From: Oscillospiraceae bacterium NTUH-002-81
GTDB lineage: Bacteria; Bacillota; Clostridia; Lachnospirales; Lachnospiraceae
Length of the DNA stretch: 64,000 nucleotides
Direction of reading: 5' to 3'
Assembly: GCA_032620915.1 (NCBI GenBank)
Contig: CP136052.1
Span: 2,341,001-2,405,000, forward strand
Below the pieces are notes generated by a model. That model did not search any database, was not told where the DNA came from, and was given only the letters and a program-made list of their open reading frames with translations. Shown here piece by piece: positions 25,135 through 33,535 of this stretch (its first letter is position 1; every line of letters begins with the position of its first letter). Position numbers and translations under genes: made by a program.

Positions 25135-25370
25135 TCATTCCGTCTGCGCCTTCTCATTTTCTTCCCGGATAATCTCCTTTAATTCTTTTCGCATCACATC
25201 CAGTGGAGCCTTCTGTCCGGTCCATAATTCGATCTGAGCAGCCCTCTGGAACTGGACATACCAAGACCATTCAGGATTTTGCAGCCCTTCTTCTCAGCAT
25301 TTTTCAGGAATGCGGTCTTGGACGGGTTGTAGCAGGCATCAAAATAAAACTGTCCTGGCCTGATTAGTTC
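25135..25370 (-). pseudogene. Shikimate dehydrogenase (AroE) C-terminal remnant
   Basis: The piece FYFDACYNPSKTAFLKNAEK, then GCKILNGLGM is the conserved C-terminal part of AroE. A frame change follows, after which RAAQIELWTGQKAPLDVMRK continues to the stop at 25135. The N-terminal substrate-binding domain is absent. It lies beside an ArsR fragment, so this stretch is a graveyard of truncated genes. Confidence 0.65.
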
Positions 25371-25470
25371 AAATCTTTGTATATGGTTTTTTGTATTGCC
25401 CGTGGTTTTGTGTTCTGTCACCGTATTGAAGGTTTTTCGGCTTTCTTAAGTGACTCCCTTGTAATCTTTT

Positions 25471-25632
25471 TCATATCAAGGAATGGCAGCCCGGATGATG
25501 CGTCTGCTCGACAATCTCCAATACAAGGCCGCCATCAATCGGCATATTCATCATGACGCATATAAGGTGCTGGCGGTTCTCATCCCCGATAGCATTCAGC
25601 AGCTTCCGACATTTTTTAAATTCCGCCTCCAG
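25471..25632 (-). pseudogene. ArsR-type regulator N-terminal remnant
   Basis: After AAAGGAGG, 8 bases later at a CTG codon (25632), the frame reads EAEFKKCRKLLNAIGDENRQ, then HLICVMMNMP and LVLEIVEQTH before degenerating, like the first helices of an ArsR-family winged-helix protein. The recognition helix and C-terminus are missing, and CTG may replace a lost ATG. Confidence 0.5.
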
Positions 25633-25649
25633 TTTATGGACCTCCTTTA

Positions 25650-26171
25650 TTCAAGCGCTTAAACTGATTATACCATAAATCTATGAACAAAGTTTATCTG
25701 TAAAGAAAATTGATACAGAGTTTTTCAAAATCGGTCCATCTGCACCAAAGCATCCTGCCAGCATTTCTCTCCTCCCCGCAGGAACTTCTTTCACCACAAA
25801 TCATATTCATTTTTATCGAGGACAGTCCGGTTAACAAATTCCAACCCGAAAGCTTTGCTTTTAGGTTGTCGCGGTACACTCGCGCAAAATAGGGGTACAA
25901 TGGGGGTACAAATACCATTCTCATTCCCCAAAATCCTTGATTTTAAGGCATTTCAGGCAAAAGTACAGTTTCTGCCGTGGCAGATGAACAGTATTTTTAT
26001 CATACCCTTAAAACTCCTTAAAATGCTTATTTTTGCCGTATTTTCGGCACTTACAACAATTTTTCAACAGTACTATGGCAGTGCTTTTGTACACTTTTTC
26101 AGGCTTATTTTGGCATAACTTTGCATAACTTTTCCTTCGTTTGGGCTAAAATTTGGGCTAAATTCTAATTT
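25650..26171. other. Non-coding region with second copy of recombinase-adjacent repeats
   Basis: I see no gene. TGCCGTGGCAGAT recurs at 25973-25985, and a 21-bp element at 26108-26128 matches 13853-13873 at 19 of 21 positions. A tandem TTTGGGCTAAA pair follows at about 26139-26164, paralleling the TTTGGTAAA pair near 13886. The minus-strand end LYALKEMKKVVG (stop at 26172) may be the remains of an integrase C-terminus. Confidence 0.5.
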
Positions 26172-26221
26172 TTAGCCCACGACTTTTTTCATCTCTTTCA
26201 GGGCGTAAAGAGCTTTACTAT

Positions 26222-26699
26222 GAATTTCTAATGAATCAGCCTTATATAAATATCCAGCTGCTTTTCTTCTAATTCTGCAATCAATTCTGTAAATGGTTGC
26301 TATAAATGGATGAATACTCACAAACTCCGCATGTGTCCAAGCCGCATATGCAATAGGATCCATGCCTTCCTTTTTCCATGTAAGATCTGCATAAAAATTC
26401 TTAATCTGCACATACATGTCATTGCCAGCAAGCGGCGTATGTCCTGCCCCACTGATCCTGACCGCCTGATTGCGATACACGCCACCAACCATAATGTTCT
26501 CTGTCAGAATTGCATGGATATCTTTTACAATATGTTCATCCAGTACTTTTTCTTCGGCAATACACGTTTTCACATATCGATATGCCCTTTTATGGTTGAC
26601 AACTTCGTAAACTTCCCGCAACTGTTTTCCGCCAATGGGAACCCCATCTTCCAGGACAACTTTCGTTTCCATCCGTGTCAACGTATTTCCCTCTATAGC
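26222..26699 (-). pseudogene. Fic gene remnant, catalytic motif deleted
   Basis: The sequence matches the Fic gene at 151-882 from AIEGNTLT through THAEFVSIHPFI, then jumps over about 150 bases that would encode DGNGR and the following helices, resuming out of frame in the last 22 codons (FTELIAELEEKQLD recognisable in another frame). The N-terminal 40 residues are also replaced. Neither the nucleotide-binding motif nor a proper start remains, so it cannot be an active AMP-transferase. Confidence 0.85.
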
Positions 26700-26718
26700 G
26701 GGTAGTTTATATTTCGCA

Positions 26719-26752
26719 CGTTTCCGTTTCTCTGTTCAAAGAAACGGAAACG
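26719..26752. repeat. Perfect 13-bp inverted repeat at the broken end of the Fic remnant
   Basis: CGTTTCCGTTTCT (26719-26731) pairs with AGAAACGGAAACG (26740-26752) across an 8-base loop. It begins 20 bases beyond the last Fic-like codon, at the border between the accessory region and the more GC-rich chromosome. It could be a terminator for the gene at 26781 or a recombination scar. Confidence 0.6.
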
Positions 26753-26780
26753 CACTCAACTGGGGCTATCCGACCCACAA

Positions 26781-27173
26781 TCAAAATATTACAACTTCCG
26801 GTTCATGTGTAAATGCAGAAAATGTTGCGGTTGCATTTTTGAAATAGAATACCTCCGTGTTGCCATCATCTGCAGAATACATTTTCTGCAAGGAGGGATA
26901 TGCATCCAGCATGGACTGTCTCGCTTCTCTGCAATCATCTTCCACAAGTTCCCCCGCCACGCGAAGCCACTCACCGTCTTTGAATGCACAGATTTCCACC
27001 TTTGGATTGGCATGGATCTGTTTTGATACGTCCTTCACCTTTCCGGTCTGAATATACAGTTTTCCTTCAAAACGATGAATAGTTCCGAAGGGTCTTACTC
27101 TTGGCTGATCCCCTTCTACAGTTGCCAGATAATAAATTTCTGCCTCTTTCAAAAATTTTTCTACTCGTTCCAT
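26781..27173 (-). CDS. Pyridoxamine 5'-phosphate oxidase-fold flavin protein
   Basis: From the ATG at 27173, 7 bases after AGGAGG, this 130-residue protein shows the split-barrel FMN-binding pattern: YYLATVEGDQPRVRPFGTIH, LYIQTGKVKDVSKQIHANPK, VEICAF and WLRVAGELVED. Members act as small FMN reductases or oxidases; the substrate is unknown. It is the first intact gene past the accessory border. Confidence 0.85.
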   Translation of the reverse strand: MERVEKFLKEAEIYYLATVEGDQPRVRPFGTIHRFEGKLYIQTGKVKDVSKQIHANPKVEICAFKDGEWLRVAGELVEDDCREARQSMLDAYPSLQKMYSADDGNTEVFYFKNATATFSAFTHEPEVVIF

Positions 27174-27218
27174 GATGAAATCCTCCTGTTCTTTATATTT
27201 CATTATTTACTCTTTTAA

Positions 27219-27737
27219 TCATTGGCAATTTACATAATTCAGGAAATCATTTCTCAACTCTCTTTTTAATCGATAATACTCTTCCTCCGACAAATGCAAA
27301 ATATGCTGGATATCATAATCCTCTTCTCTTGCACACATCAATCTCAAAATGGCGTATTTTAAGGACCCCAATCGCTTTGCATAATCCCAAAGCACAATAC
27401 TATTCTCAAAATTCCCTGTTTTTCCCGGAAAAAATATACCTATTTCTTCTTCCGTTCCTGGTATTCTTTGATTTAAAGACATTCTGCTTTCCAGGCTTAT
27501 CTTTTCATTTCTTATCCTTTTCAGGTCAGCAAACTTTTCCTTTACATTTGTTTGCACATAGTCCCAATAGTCTACATCCCCTATATCGTACTGGTACTTT
27601 TCTTTCCCATCTAAATACACAATCCACCCCTCTCCGATACATTCACTTTCTTCTAAAGTCCCACCCCACAGTAAGTATAATTCGTATAAAAAGCGGCTAA
27701 CCTGTTTTTCCTCATACACAGAAAGATTATTTTTCAT
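27219..27737 (-). CDS. Hypothetical protein
   Basis: The 172-residue protein has a Trp- and acid-rich N-terminal half (FLYELYLLWGGT, DVDYWDYVQTNVKEKFADLK) and a C-terminal helical part ending ELRNDFLNYVNCQ. I do not recognise it. It overlaps the upstream gene by 11 bases, so the two are likely co-translated and act together. Confidence 0.6.
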   Translation of the reverse strand: MKNNLSVYEEKQVSRFLYELYLLWGGTLEESECIGEGWIVYLDGKEKYQYDIGDVDYWDYVQTNVKEKFADLKRIRNEKISLESRMSLNQRIPGTEEEIGIFFPGKTGNFENSIVLWDYAKRLGSLKYAILRLMCAREEDYDIQHILHLSEEEYYRLKRELRNDFLNYVNCQ

Positions 27738-28143
27738 TTTTTCTTCTCCCCTTTATCAGTTTTGGACATTCTGCCACTTCCTGTAAAATTCCTACCCAGG
27801 ATTGTAATTTTTCATTCCATTCAACCTGATAAGATGCGGGAATTTTATATCCTTTCCTTCTCAATCCTTCCACATAATTTCTGAATTTTTTTCTCCCGTT
27901 TTTCAGATATTTAAAAGCCCCCTGTGCATCCGGATGCAATGCCAGTATTTTCATGTCATCCGTTGCATAAAAAGCAACTTTCCATTCGTTTCCCAGCTTT
28001 TCAGACATCTGTTTCCTTAATTCCGCTCCCAACGAAATAGTCCCACTGGCTAAAGCATTAATTTTCATCGTACCTGACTGTTTTTCATCTGGAATCCACA
28101 CATTCATCTCCGATAAATCAAGCTCAATTTCACTACCTCTCAT
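27727..28143 (-). CDS. Hypothetical protein coupled to the gene at 27219
   Basis: The 138-residue protein begins with an acidic strand (IELDLSEMNVWIPDE) followed by MKINALASGTISLGAELRKQ, then KVAFYATDDMKILALHPD and a basic helical end. It has no family I recognise. It overlaps the downstream gene by 11 bases. Confidence 0.6.
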   Translation of the reverse strand: MRGSEIELDLSEMNVWIPDEKQSGTMKINALASGTISLGAELRKQMSEKLGNEWKVAFYATDDMKILALHPDAQGAFKYLKNGRKKFRNYVEGLRRKGYKIPASYQVEWNEKLQSWVGILQEVAECPKLIKGRRKNEK

Positions 28144-28352
28144 ATAACATCCTCCATAATATAATTTTTCTCAATTATATTTCTTATAGAGAAGCTTTTC
28201 CATTCGCAATATAACAGATATTTTAATTAAATATTTGTTTACTATACGCATAGAATTTATATGTGAAATTATTCTATTGTAAAAGGTTAGGATATGATAA
28301 GACGCTCGCATCCCTCCATTTCTATCGCTCCCTTTCTATCTCTCCCTTTCAG

Positions 28353-29147
28353 CTACTTCGTTTCCCCGTTTTTGAATCTCCACGCCATGTCACAGTCCTG
28401 CACGGCAAATTTTCCGCCGGTGATCTCAATATCGCAGCCTGTGATGAAGCTGGCACATTCGGAAGAAAGGAACACAAGGGGCTTTGCCAGATCCTCCGGC
28501 TTTCCCAAGCGTTTCAGCGAAATATCTTTTGTAAATTTTTCCCGGTAATCCGCCACAATTCCCGCATTGATCTCCGTCTCGATCATGCCCGGAATGTACG
28601 CGATCACCCGGATGCCATAAGGCGCCAGCGCCGCTGCCGTACTTCTGGTGAGACTGGAAACTGCCGATTTTGACGCCGCATAGATGACGCTGTTTGCATG
28701 AGGAATCAGTCTGGCATAACTGGATGCATTCAGGATCACACCGCCGCCCGACTTCTTCATATATTCCGCGGCAATCTGCGTGCCATGAAATACGCCCTCC
28801 AGATTGATTTTCATCACTCTGTCCCAGTCCTCCTGCGTAAACTTCGAAAATTCCTTTACACAGTCCACTCCTGCATTGTTTACCCAGATATCCAGATGAC
28901 CAAATTTTTCAAATACTCTGGCTGCATAACTTTCCAGTCCCTTTGTATCTGTGATATCCAGCTGTTCATAATAAATCTCATAACCTGCCGCCCGGCACTC
29001 CTGCGCAAATTTTTCCAGGACCGTCAGGCGTCGGCCAAAGGTACACACCTGTACCCCTTCCTTTAAATATTCCAATGCCAGTGCTTTGCCGATCCCCGTA
29101 CCGCCGCCGGAAATCACCGCAACCTTTCCTGTAAGATTCAGTTCCAT
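28353..29147 (-). CDS. SDR family NAD(P)-dependent oxidoreductase
   Basis: This 264-residue classical short-chain dehydrogenase has the cofactor motif GGGTGIGKA, the NNAG structural motif, Ser in LNASSYARL and the catalytic YAASK. GRR after the second strand suggests an NADP preference. The substrate cannot be read from the sequence. It appears to be a single gene, with 205 bases of empty sequence on its 3' side. Confidence 0.93.
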   Translation of the reverse strand: MELNLTGKVAVISGGGTGIGKALALEYLKEGVQVCTFGRRLTVLEKFAQECRAAGYEIYYEQLDITDTKGLESYAARVFEKFGHLDIWVNNAGVDCVKEFSKFTQEDWDRVMKINLEGVFHGTQIAAEYMKKSGGGVILNASSYARLIPHANSVIYAASKSAVSSLTRSTAAALAPYGIRVIAYIPGMIETEINAGIVADYREKFTKDISLKRLGKPEDLAKPLVFLSSECASFITGCDIEITGGKFAVQDCDMAWRFKNGETK

Positions 29148-29276
29148 AAAACATCCCCCTTATCTGTTTTCTCCTGCTAACACCATCTGCATTATTTTTT
29201 GAAAGATTGTGCAAACCTTTCATCATCCTCCACTGTCCGTTTCTTTAAACCTTTTATTTTATATGGTACTTTTCCG

Positions 29277-29861
29277 TTATGAAAATAAGCTCTGCTGTTC
29301 ATAATCCGTATGACGCTCTAACATACTCGGCATCTGATGCAAAATCATCTCCATTTTACGATCATCAAACCAGTCCATCAGCAGCCCTTTTTCCAGAATC
29401 AACGGCATCCGGTCATGTACTTTTATCATGGATCCGTTGGCTGCTGTCGTCAGGATCACGAATCTTCTTTCATTTTCAAACCAGTCGTAAAATCCCGCCA
29501 TATACAATATCGATGCATCAGGCTTTGTGAAAGAACTTTTCTCCTTCATACGATTCCATTCATAAAATCCACTCGCCGGAATCAATACCCTGTGATGCAA
29601 AATTCCATTCCGAAAAGATGGCTTGTCCAGCACAGACTCCACCCGTGCATTGATCACCAGATTCTTGCCCTTTGCCAGAGGATATCCCCACTTGCAGAGA
29701 CTGATCTGCAAACCGGATTGCTTCATTTCCAGAACAGGCACAGTATCTGTCGGCCGGATATCGGCTGAAAAATGCTGCTGTAAAATCTGCGAATTCGTAC
29801 CTGGTACTTCTTTTTCGATTTCAATCATCATGTCTGAATCAATATAATATCTGCTACACAT
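29277..29861 (-). CDS. SRAP domain protein (YedK/HMCES type)
   Basis: The protein begins MCSRY, leaving Cys2 as the N-terminal nucleophile that cross-links to abasic sites in single-stranded DNA. It carries NARVES, SGFYEW and VHDRMPLIL, the other active-site motifs. Length (194 residues) is slightly short but normal for Firmicutes. It lies 8 bases before the MazG-like gene downstream, both concerned with nucleotide or DNA damage. Confidence 0.93.
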   Translation of the reverse strand: MCSRYYIDSDMMIEIEKEVPGTNSQILQQHFSADIRPTDTVPVLEMKQSGLQISLCKWGYPLAKGKNLVINARVESVLDKPSFRNGILHHRVLIPASGFYEWNRMKEKSSFTKPDASILYMAGFYDWFENERRFVILTTAANGSMIKVHDRMPLILEKGLLMDWFDDRKMEMILHQMPSMLERHTDYEQQSLFS

Positions 29862-29869
29862 ACTATCCT

Positions 29870-30190
29870 CTACAGCTGATCGTATTTTGCTGCGTTTCCC
29901 TTTGCTTTTTCTACCGGATATTTTGCTTCATTCTGAGACATTTTCATATTCACGATCTCATCTGCATCCAATCCCAGCTTGTCCAACAGATTTTGACTGT
30001 ACACCATGACATCTGCCAGCTCTTCTTTCACATGCTGCAAGTCATATTCCGTATCCGACCACTGAAAACATTCCAGCAGTTCTGCTGCTTCAATGACAAT
30101 CGACTTTGCCAGATTGGCAGGAGAATGAAACTGATCCCAGTCACGGTCTTCGGTAAATTTTCTGATTCTGTCTATCGTTTTCTGTTTCAA
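29870..30190 (-). CDS. MazG-like nucleotide pyrophosphohydrolase (chromosomal copy)
   Basis: Its sequence is nearly the same as the copy at 15030: EAAELLECFQW and KEELADVMVYSQNLLDKLGL are identical. I chose a TTG at 30190 because AAGGG precedes it and it aligns with the ATG of the other copy. Codon use here is more GC-rich than in the island copy, so the island gene is an ameliorated relative rather than a recent duplicate. Confidence 0.9.
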   Translation of the reverse strand: MKQKTIDRIRKFTEDRDWDQFHSPANLAKSIVIEAAELLECFQWSDTEYDLQHVKEELADVMVYSQNLLDKLGLDADEIVNMKMSQNEAKYPVEKAKGNAAKYDQL

Positions 30191-30319
30191 GGCAATCCCT
30201 TCTTTCTGTTTTTTCGATTCCGACAATCCAATCTATGTATCTCTTTCATTATTTATAGTATCTCTTCTTTATCCACAAACAGCGATAAAACTATTCCTTC
30301 TATATCATACAATTTTCTG

Positions 30320-30730
30320 TCAAATTACTATCCCTCTGCAATGATCCACCTCATGCTGGATGATCTGCGCTGTCCATCCGGCATATTTTCCATGCTGTTT
30401 TCTGAAATTCTGATCCAGATAGTCTACTTCAATTTCTTTATATCTCGTACACGGTCTGACACCTTCCAGAGAAAAGCAGCCCTCTTCTGTCTGGTACTCT
30501 CCTGATTTTCCTGTGATCACCGGATTGATCATAACAAATTGAAATGGCCCCACTGCCACCACAATGATGTTTTTATGGATGCCGATCATGTTGGCTGCCA
30601 TACCGACACACCGATCCAGATTCGTTTTCAGCGTGTCCAGAAGATCCGTTACCACCTGTTTATCTGCCTCTGTTGCGTCCACAGATTTCTTGGAGAGGAA
30701 TACAGGATCATGTATGATTTTCTTTACCAT
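30320..30730 (-). CDS. def: Peptide deformylase family protein
   Basis: The three deformylase motifs are present: GMAANMIG (the usual Gln of GxGxAAxQ is Met), EEGCFSLEG with the metal-binding Cys, and QHEVDHCRG. The 136-residue length is that of the short clostridial type. The ATG at 30730 follows GAGGA. The Gln-to-Met change and the short length suggest a secondary deformylase. It overlaps the DUF4186 gene by 23 bases. Confidence 0.85.
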   Translation of the reverse strand: MVKKIIHDPVFLSKKSVDATEADKQVVTDLLDTLKTNLDRCVGMAANMIGIHKNIIVVAVGPFQFVMINPVITGKSGEYQTEEGCFSLEGVRPCTRYKEIEVDYLDQNFRKQHGKYAGWTAQIIQHEVDHCRGIVI

Positions 30731-31130
30731 GTATATCGTCCTCGCTTCCATTAATATTGTTTATATTATCTTCCAGTTCTTTCTCAATCCATGTCATGAT
30801 GACATCCACCAGGTATTCCTGCTGAATCGCGCTCAATTCCCGCCCGGGCTGCAGCTTATGCCACTTCCGAATGCATTCCCGGCAGCAGGTTGCCGTGGCG
30901 TGCTGGGCAATGAATACCGGATGTCCCCGCATGGGCGTCTGCTTTCCGTCGTTGGGAATATATGCCGGTGCTTCCCGTTTTGCAATAAAATCCCGGGCAT
31001 GTTCCCGGATAACATCCAGTCCCTTTTCCTGTATATAGGCAATGTCCTTTTCTTTCAGGTGAAAGCTGCTCCTGAATTTGGATGCTTCCAGATGCGTGAA
31101 AAGCTGTTCATACCACTCTTCTTTTGTCAT
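30708..31130 (-). CDS. DUF4186 family protein
   Basis: The 140-residue protein carries the DUF4186 core: HPVFIAQHATATCCRECIRK followed by WH and a C-terminal helix VDVIMTWIEKEL. The His and Cys residues suggest metal binding. It overlaps the peptide deformylase gene. The role of the family is not known. Confidence 0.85.
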   Translation of the reverse strand: MTKEEWYEQLFTHLEASKFRSSFHLKEKDIAYIQEKGLDVIREHARDFIAKREAPAYIPNDGKQTPMRGHPVFIAQHATATCCRECIRKWHKLQPGRELSAIQQEYLVDVIMTWIEKELEDNINNINGSEDDIHGKENHT

Positions 31131-31161
31131 GCTGTATCACCCTTTCTGATACCTGGCAACA

Positions 31162-32445
31162 TCATCCGAAATGCTTCGAAAAATGATAGTCTGTGTACCC
31201 CAGCATTTTTGTAAAAATAATATCGATGACGATCTCATAAAGCATCTTTGTCCGCACATAGATCCAGTTCACATCCACCGGATTGGCTGTATAATCCTTG
31301 AGATTTTTCTTTTCTCCGATTCTGGGAAAGGTGATTTTCAAACAGCTGTTTCTGATAAAATACCCGGCATGTACGTAATGATTGCGCAGACAGATCATCT
31401 CCTGTGCCAGCTTCTCGATCTCTTCTTCCGACATTGAATGATTTTTCACATAATGTTCCTGTATGCCAATAGTCAGAAAATGGTTCTTCGTCCCGGGCAG
31501 AGATTGTCTTTTATAATAGCACTCCACAAACCGGTAAAACATCAGGAAATTGTCCTCGAGACTTCGGGAAGTTTCCAGAACAATATAGGGAATATTTCGA
31601 ACATCCGCGGTACTTTTCCGATAGGGGATCGCCGTGTAACAATTTTTCAGAAAATCCAGCAGATCTACAGCAACGGTTCGCTCCACGCGGCGCTCCTGAT
31701 AAGCAAAAGGCCGCTGTGGCAAGTGCAGCTGATAATAGATATCTTTTATCTGCACCTGTATTTTTTCCACTCGAAATTTTCCCGGGACATACAGCTGCAT
31801 AAAGATGCGCAGCTCCCGCAAAAAGTCAGCAGCCTCCTCATAGCTGACGCGCCGCATCAGTTCGATCTCGATATAGCCGCAAAAATCAATGTCGATATGA
31901 TGGCTTCCCCGATCCCGCATACTGTTCCATATATCTCCCACAGAAATGCATTTCACGTTGTTTGCGGCAATGTCTACCGATCTGGCATTCTTTTCCCGGG
32001 ACAGGCAGATGGTGTACTGCTGCTCTCCGTTTTCTATCCGCAGGCTGGGACAGCCGATCAGATCATTGATGGATTTGCTGTAAATCTTTATGTTATCTGT
32101 CTTTGGTGTTGGCGGAAGGTCCATGAGTCTCTCTGCATCTCTGTGTTCAAAATAAACATTAGATTGAAAAGTGGTAAAGACACCACCATCCAGAGAATTG
32201 TACACCGCACTGTTCCCTGCATACCAGGCATTTTTCAGGAGATACTTCTTCTTATTTTGAACATCCACAAGCAGAATGTCTCTTTTCCGGAATTCCATGC
32301 TGCTTGTCCAGATTTTAACGCCATTAACCGCTTCTATTTCTTCCTCAATCTCATACTCTGCCTTTATTTCCAGCAGATCCTCCCGTATCTCGTAGGTACA
32401 GGGGTAAGAGATTTTATAATTGCCGTCCATATAACATACTGCCAT
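31162..32445 (-). CDS. HEPN-like protein (ApeA-type architecture)
   Basis: With the ATG at 32445, 8 bases after GGAGG, the protein is 427 residues. The N-terminal two thirds are beta-rich and unrecognised. The C-terminal part is helical with CLRNHYVHAGYF, an R-x4-H motif typical of HEPN ribonucleases, and a preceding ETSRSLEDNFLMFYRFVECY helix. The layout, large N-terminal sensor-like part plus C-terminal HEPN, matches ApeA abortive-infection proteins. The link is by motif and layout only. Confidence 0.55.
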   Translation of the reverse strand: MAVCYMDGNYKISYPCTYEIREDLLEIKAEYEIEEEIEAVNGVKIWTSSMEFRKRDILLVDVQNKKKYLLKNAWYAGNSAVYNSLDGGVFTTFQSNVYFEHRDAERLMDLPPTPKTDNIKIYSKSINDLIGCPSLRIENGEQQYTICLSREKNARSVDIAANNVKCISVGDIWNSMRDRGSHHIDIDFCGYIEIELMRRVSYEEAADFLRELRIFMQLYVPGKFRVEKIQVQIKDIYYQLHLPQRPFAYQERRVERTVAVDLLDFLKNCYTAIPYRKSTADVRNIPYIVLETSRSLEDNFLMFYRFVECYYKRQSLPGTKNHFLTIGIQEHYVKNHSMSEEEIEKLAQEMICLRNHYVHAGYFIRNSCLKITFPRIGEKKNLKDYTANPVDVNWIYVRTKMLYEIVIDIIFTKMLGYTDYHFSKHFG

Positions 32446-32460
32446 TCCCTTATCCTCCAC

Positions 32461-32740
32461 CTCATCTATATCAGCTTCAAGGCCCGCTTGCGTTCATCGC
32501 GCCATGATTCGAACTTTCCGGTTTTGACGCTGCTTCTCAGCTATCGTGCTCACATTCACCACTCGTCACGCATGCCGATATAATGACTTACCTGCATTCA
32601 TAATACCACACTTTATTGTATGACGCGCAAACGTTTTGACGCTTCCCGCTTTCGGTGCTATGATGGAATAGAGAATACGGCATCACGGATCATGCGATCA
32701 CGCATGCCGGCAAAACCATCCAAAAGAGAGAAGGATCTTC
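32461..32740 (+). promoter_or_regulatory. Intergenic region with strong promoter for the DUF1295 gene
   Basis: TTGACG (32636-32641), a 17-base spacer and TATGAT (32659-32664) form a clear promoter on the plus strand, giving a leader of about 70 bases before the ATG at 32741 with GAGAAGG as ribosome site. The rest of the region holds nothing I recognise. Confidence 0.75.
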
Positions 32741-33532
32741 ATGCAGTTTCTGATTTTATTTATTGTAGCTATGGTCATCAGTTCCATCGGCTTTCAAAAG
32801 TTTGTATGGTTCATTTCCCTGGGGTATGGATTTTCCATCGCTGGCATTGGTGCTGCCATGCTTGTTCTGTTTTCCAGACAACTCACCCCGGTGACGGTCA
32901 TTTTGTGTATTTTATGTATGATCTACGGCTGCCGCCTGGGTGGGTATCTGCTCGTTCGTGAAAAGCGGAGTGCCTCGTATCAGAATACGATGAAAACCGA
33001 GATCAAGGATGGTTCCGACATGAACTTTTTCCTGAAAGTGGTGATCTGGGCCTGCTGTGCTCTGCTGTACTGCTGTGAGACTGCGCCCATCTTTTTCCGG
33101 CTGAAAAATCAGGCCGGCACAGACGCTGCTGCCATTATCGGCACGATCATCATGGCACTTGGCATTGTTCTGGAATCCAGCGCAGATCTTATAAAAAACA
33201 GATACAAAAAAGAGCATCCCAAGCGTTTCTGCGACGTAGGCATTTTTCGCCTTGTCCGCTGCCCCAACTATCTGGGCGAAGTACTGATCTGGACCGGCGT
33301 ATTCGTCTCCGGCGTCACAGCACTTCACGGGTCATTGCAATGGATTGCGGCTCTGGCCGGATGGATCTGCATTGTCTATATCATGTTCGGCGGTGCCAGA
33401 AGACTGGAGCTTCGGCAGAACAAAAATTACGGAGATGACCCGGAATATCAGCAGTATGTGAAAACAGTTCCCATTCTGCTCCCCTTTATTCCATTATACA
33501 GCGTTGCAAAATATAAATGGTTGGTAGGTTAA
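32741..33532 (+). CDS. DUF1295 membrane protein (steroid 5-alpha reductase/ICMT fold)
   Basis: The 263-residue protein has seven to eight hydrophobic segments and the family C-terminal core: GIFRLVRCPNYLGEVLIWTG, then FGGARRLELRQNKNYGDDPE and YQQYVKTVPILLPFIP. Family members include lipid or prenyl-modifying reductases and methyltransferases; the substrate is unknown. It is followed after 3 bases by another membrane protein gene, likely part of the same pathway. Confidence 0.88.
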   Translation: MQFLILFIVAMVISSIGFQKFVWFISLGYGFSIAGIGAAMLVLFSRQLTPVTVILCILCMIYGCRLGGYLLVREKRSASYQNTMKTEIKDGSDMNFFLKVVIWACCALLYCCETAPIFFRLKNQAGTDAAAIIGTIIMALGIVLESSADLIKNRYKKEHPKRFCDVGIFRLVRCPNYLGEVLIWTGVFVSGVTALHGSLQWIAALAGWICIVYIMFGGARRLELRQNKNYGDDPEYQQYVKTVPILLPFIPLYSVAKYKWLVG

Positions 33533-33535
33533 ACA

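Noticed and set aside
25694..25924. 76-codon minus-strand frame
   Set aside because: No ribosome site, no recognisable domain and unusual composition in a stretch of degraded genes.
30564..32583. Long plus-strand frames opposite the deformylase, DUF4186 and HEPN genes
   Set aside because: They are antisense shadows of well-supported minus-strand genes; the 381-codon example has no ribosome site or domain.
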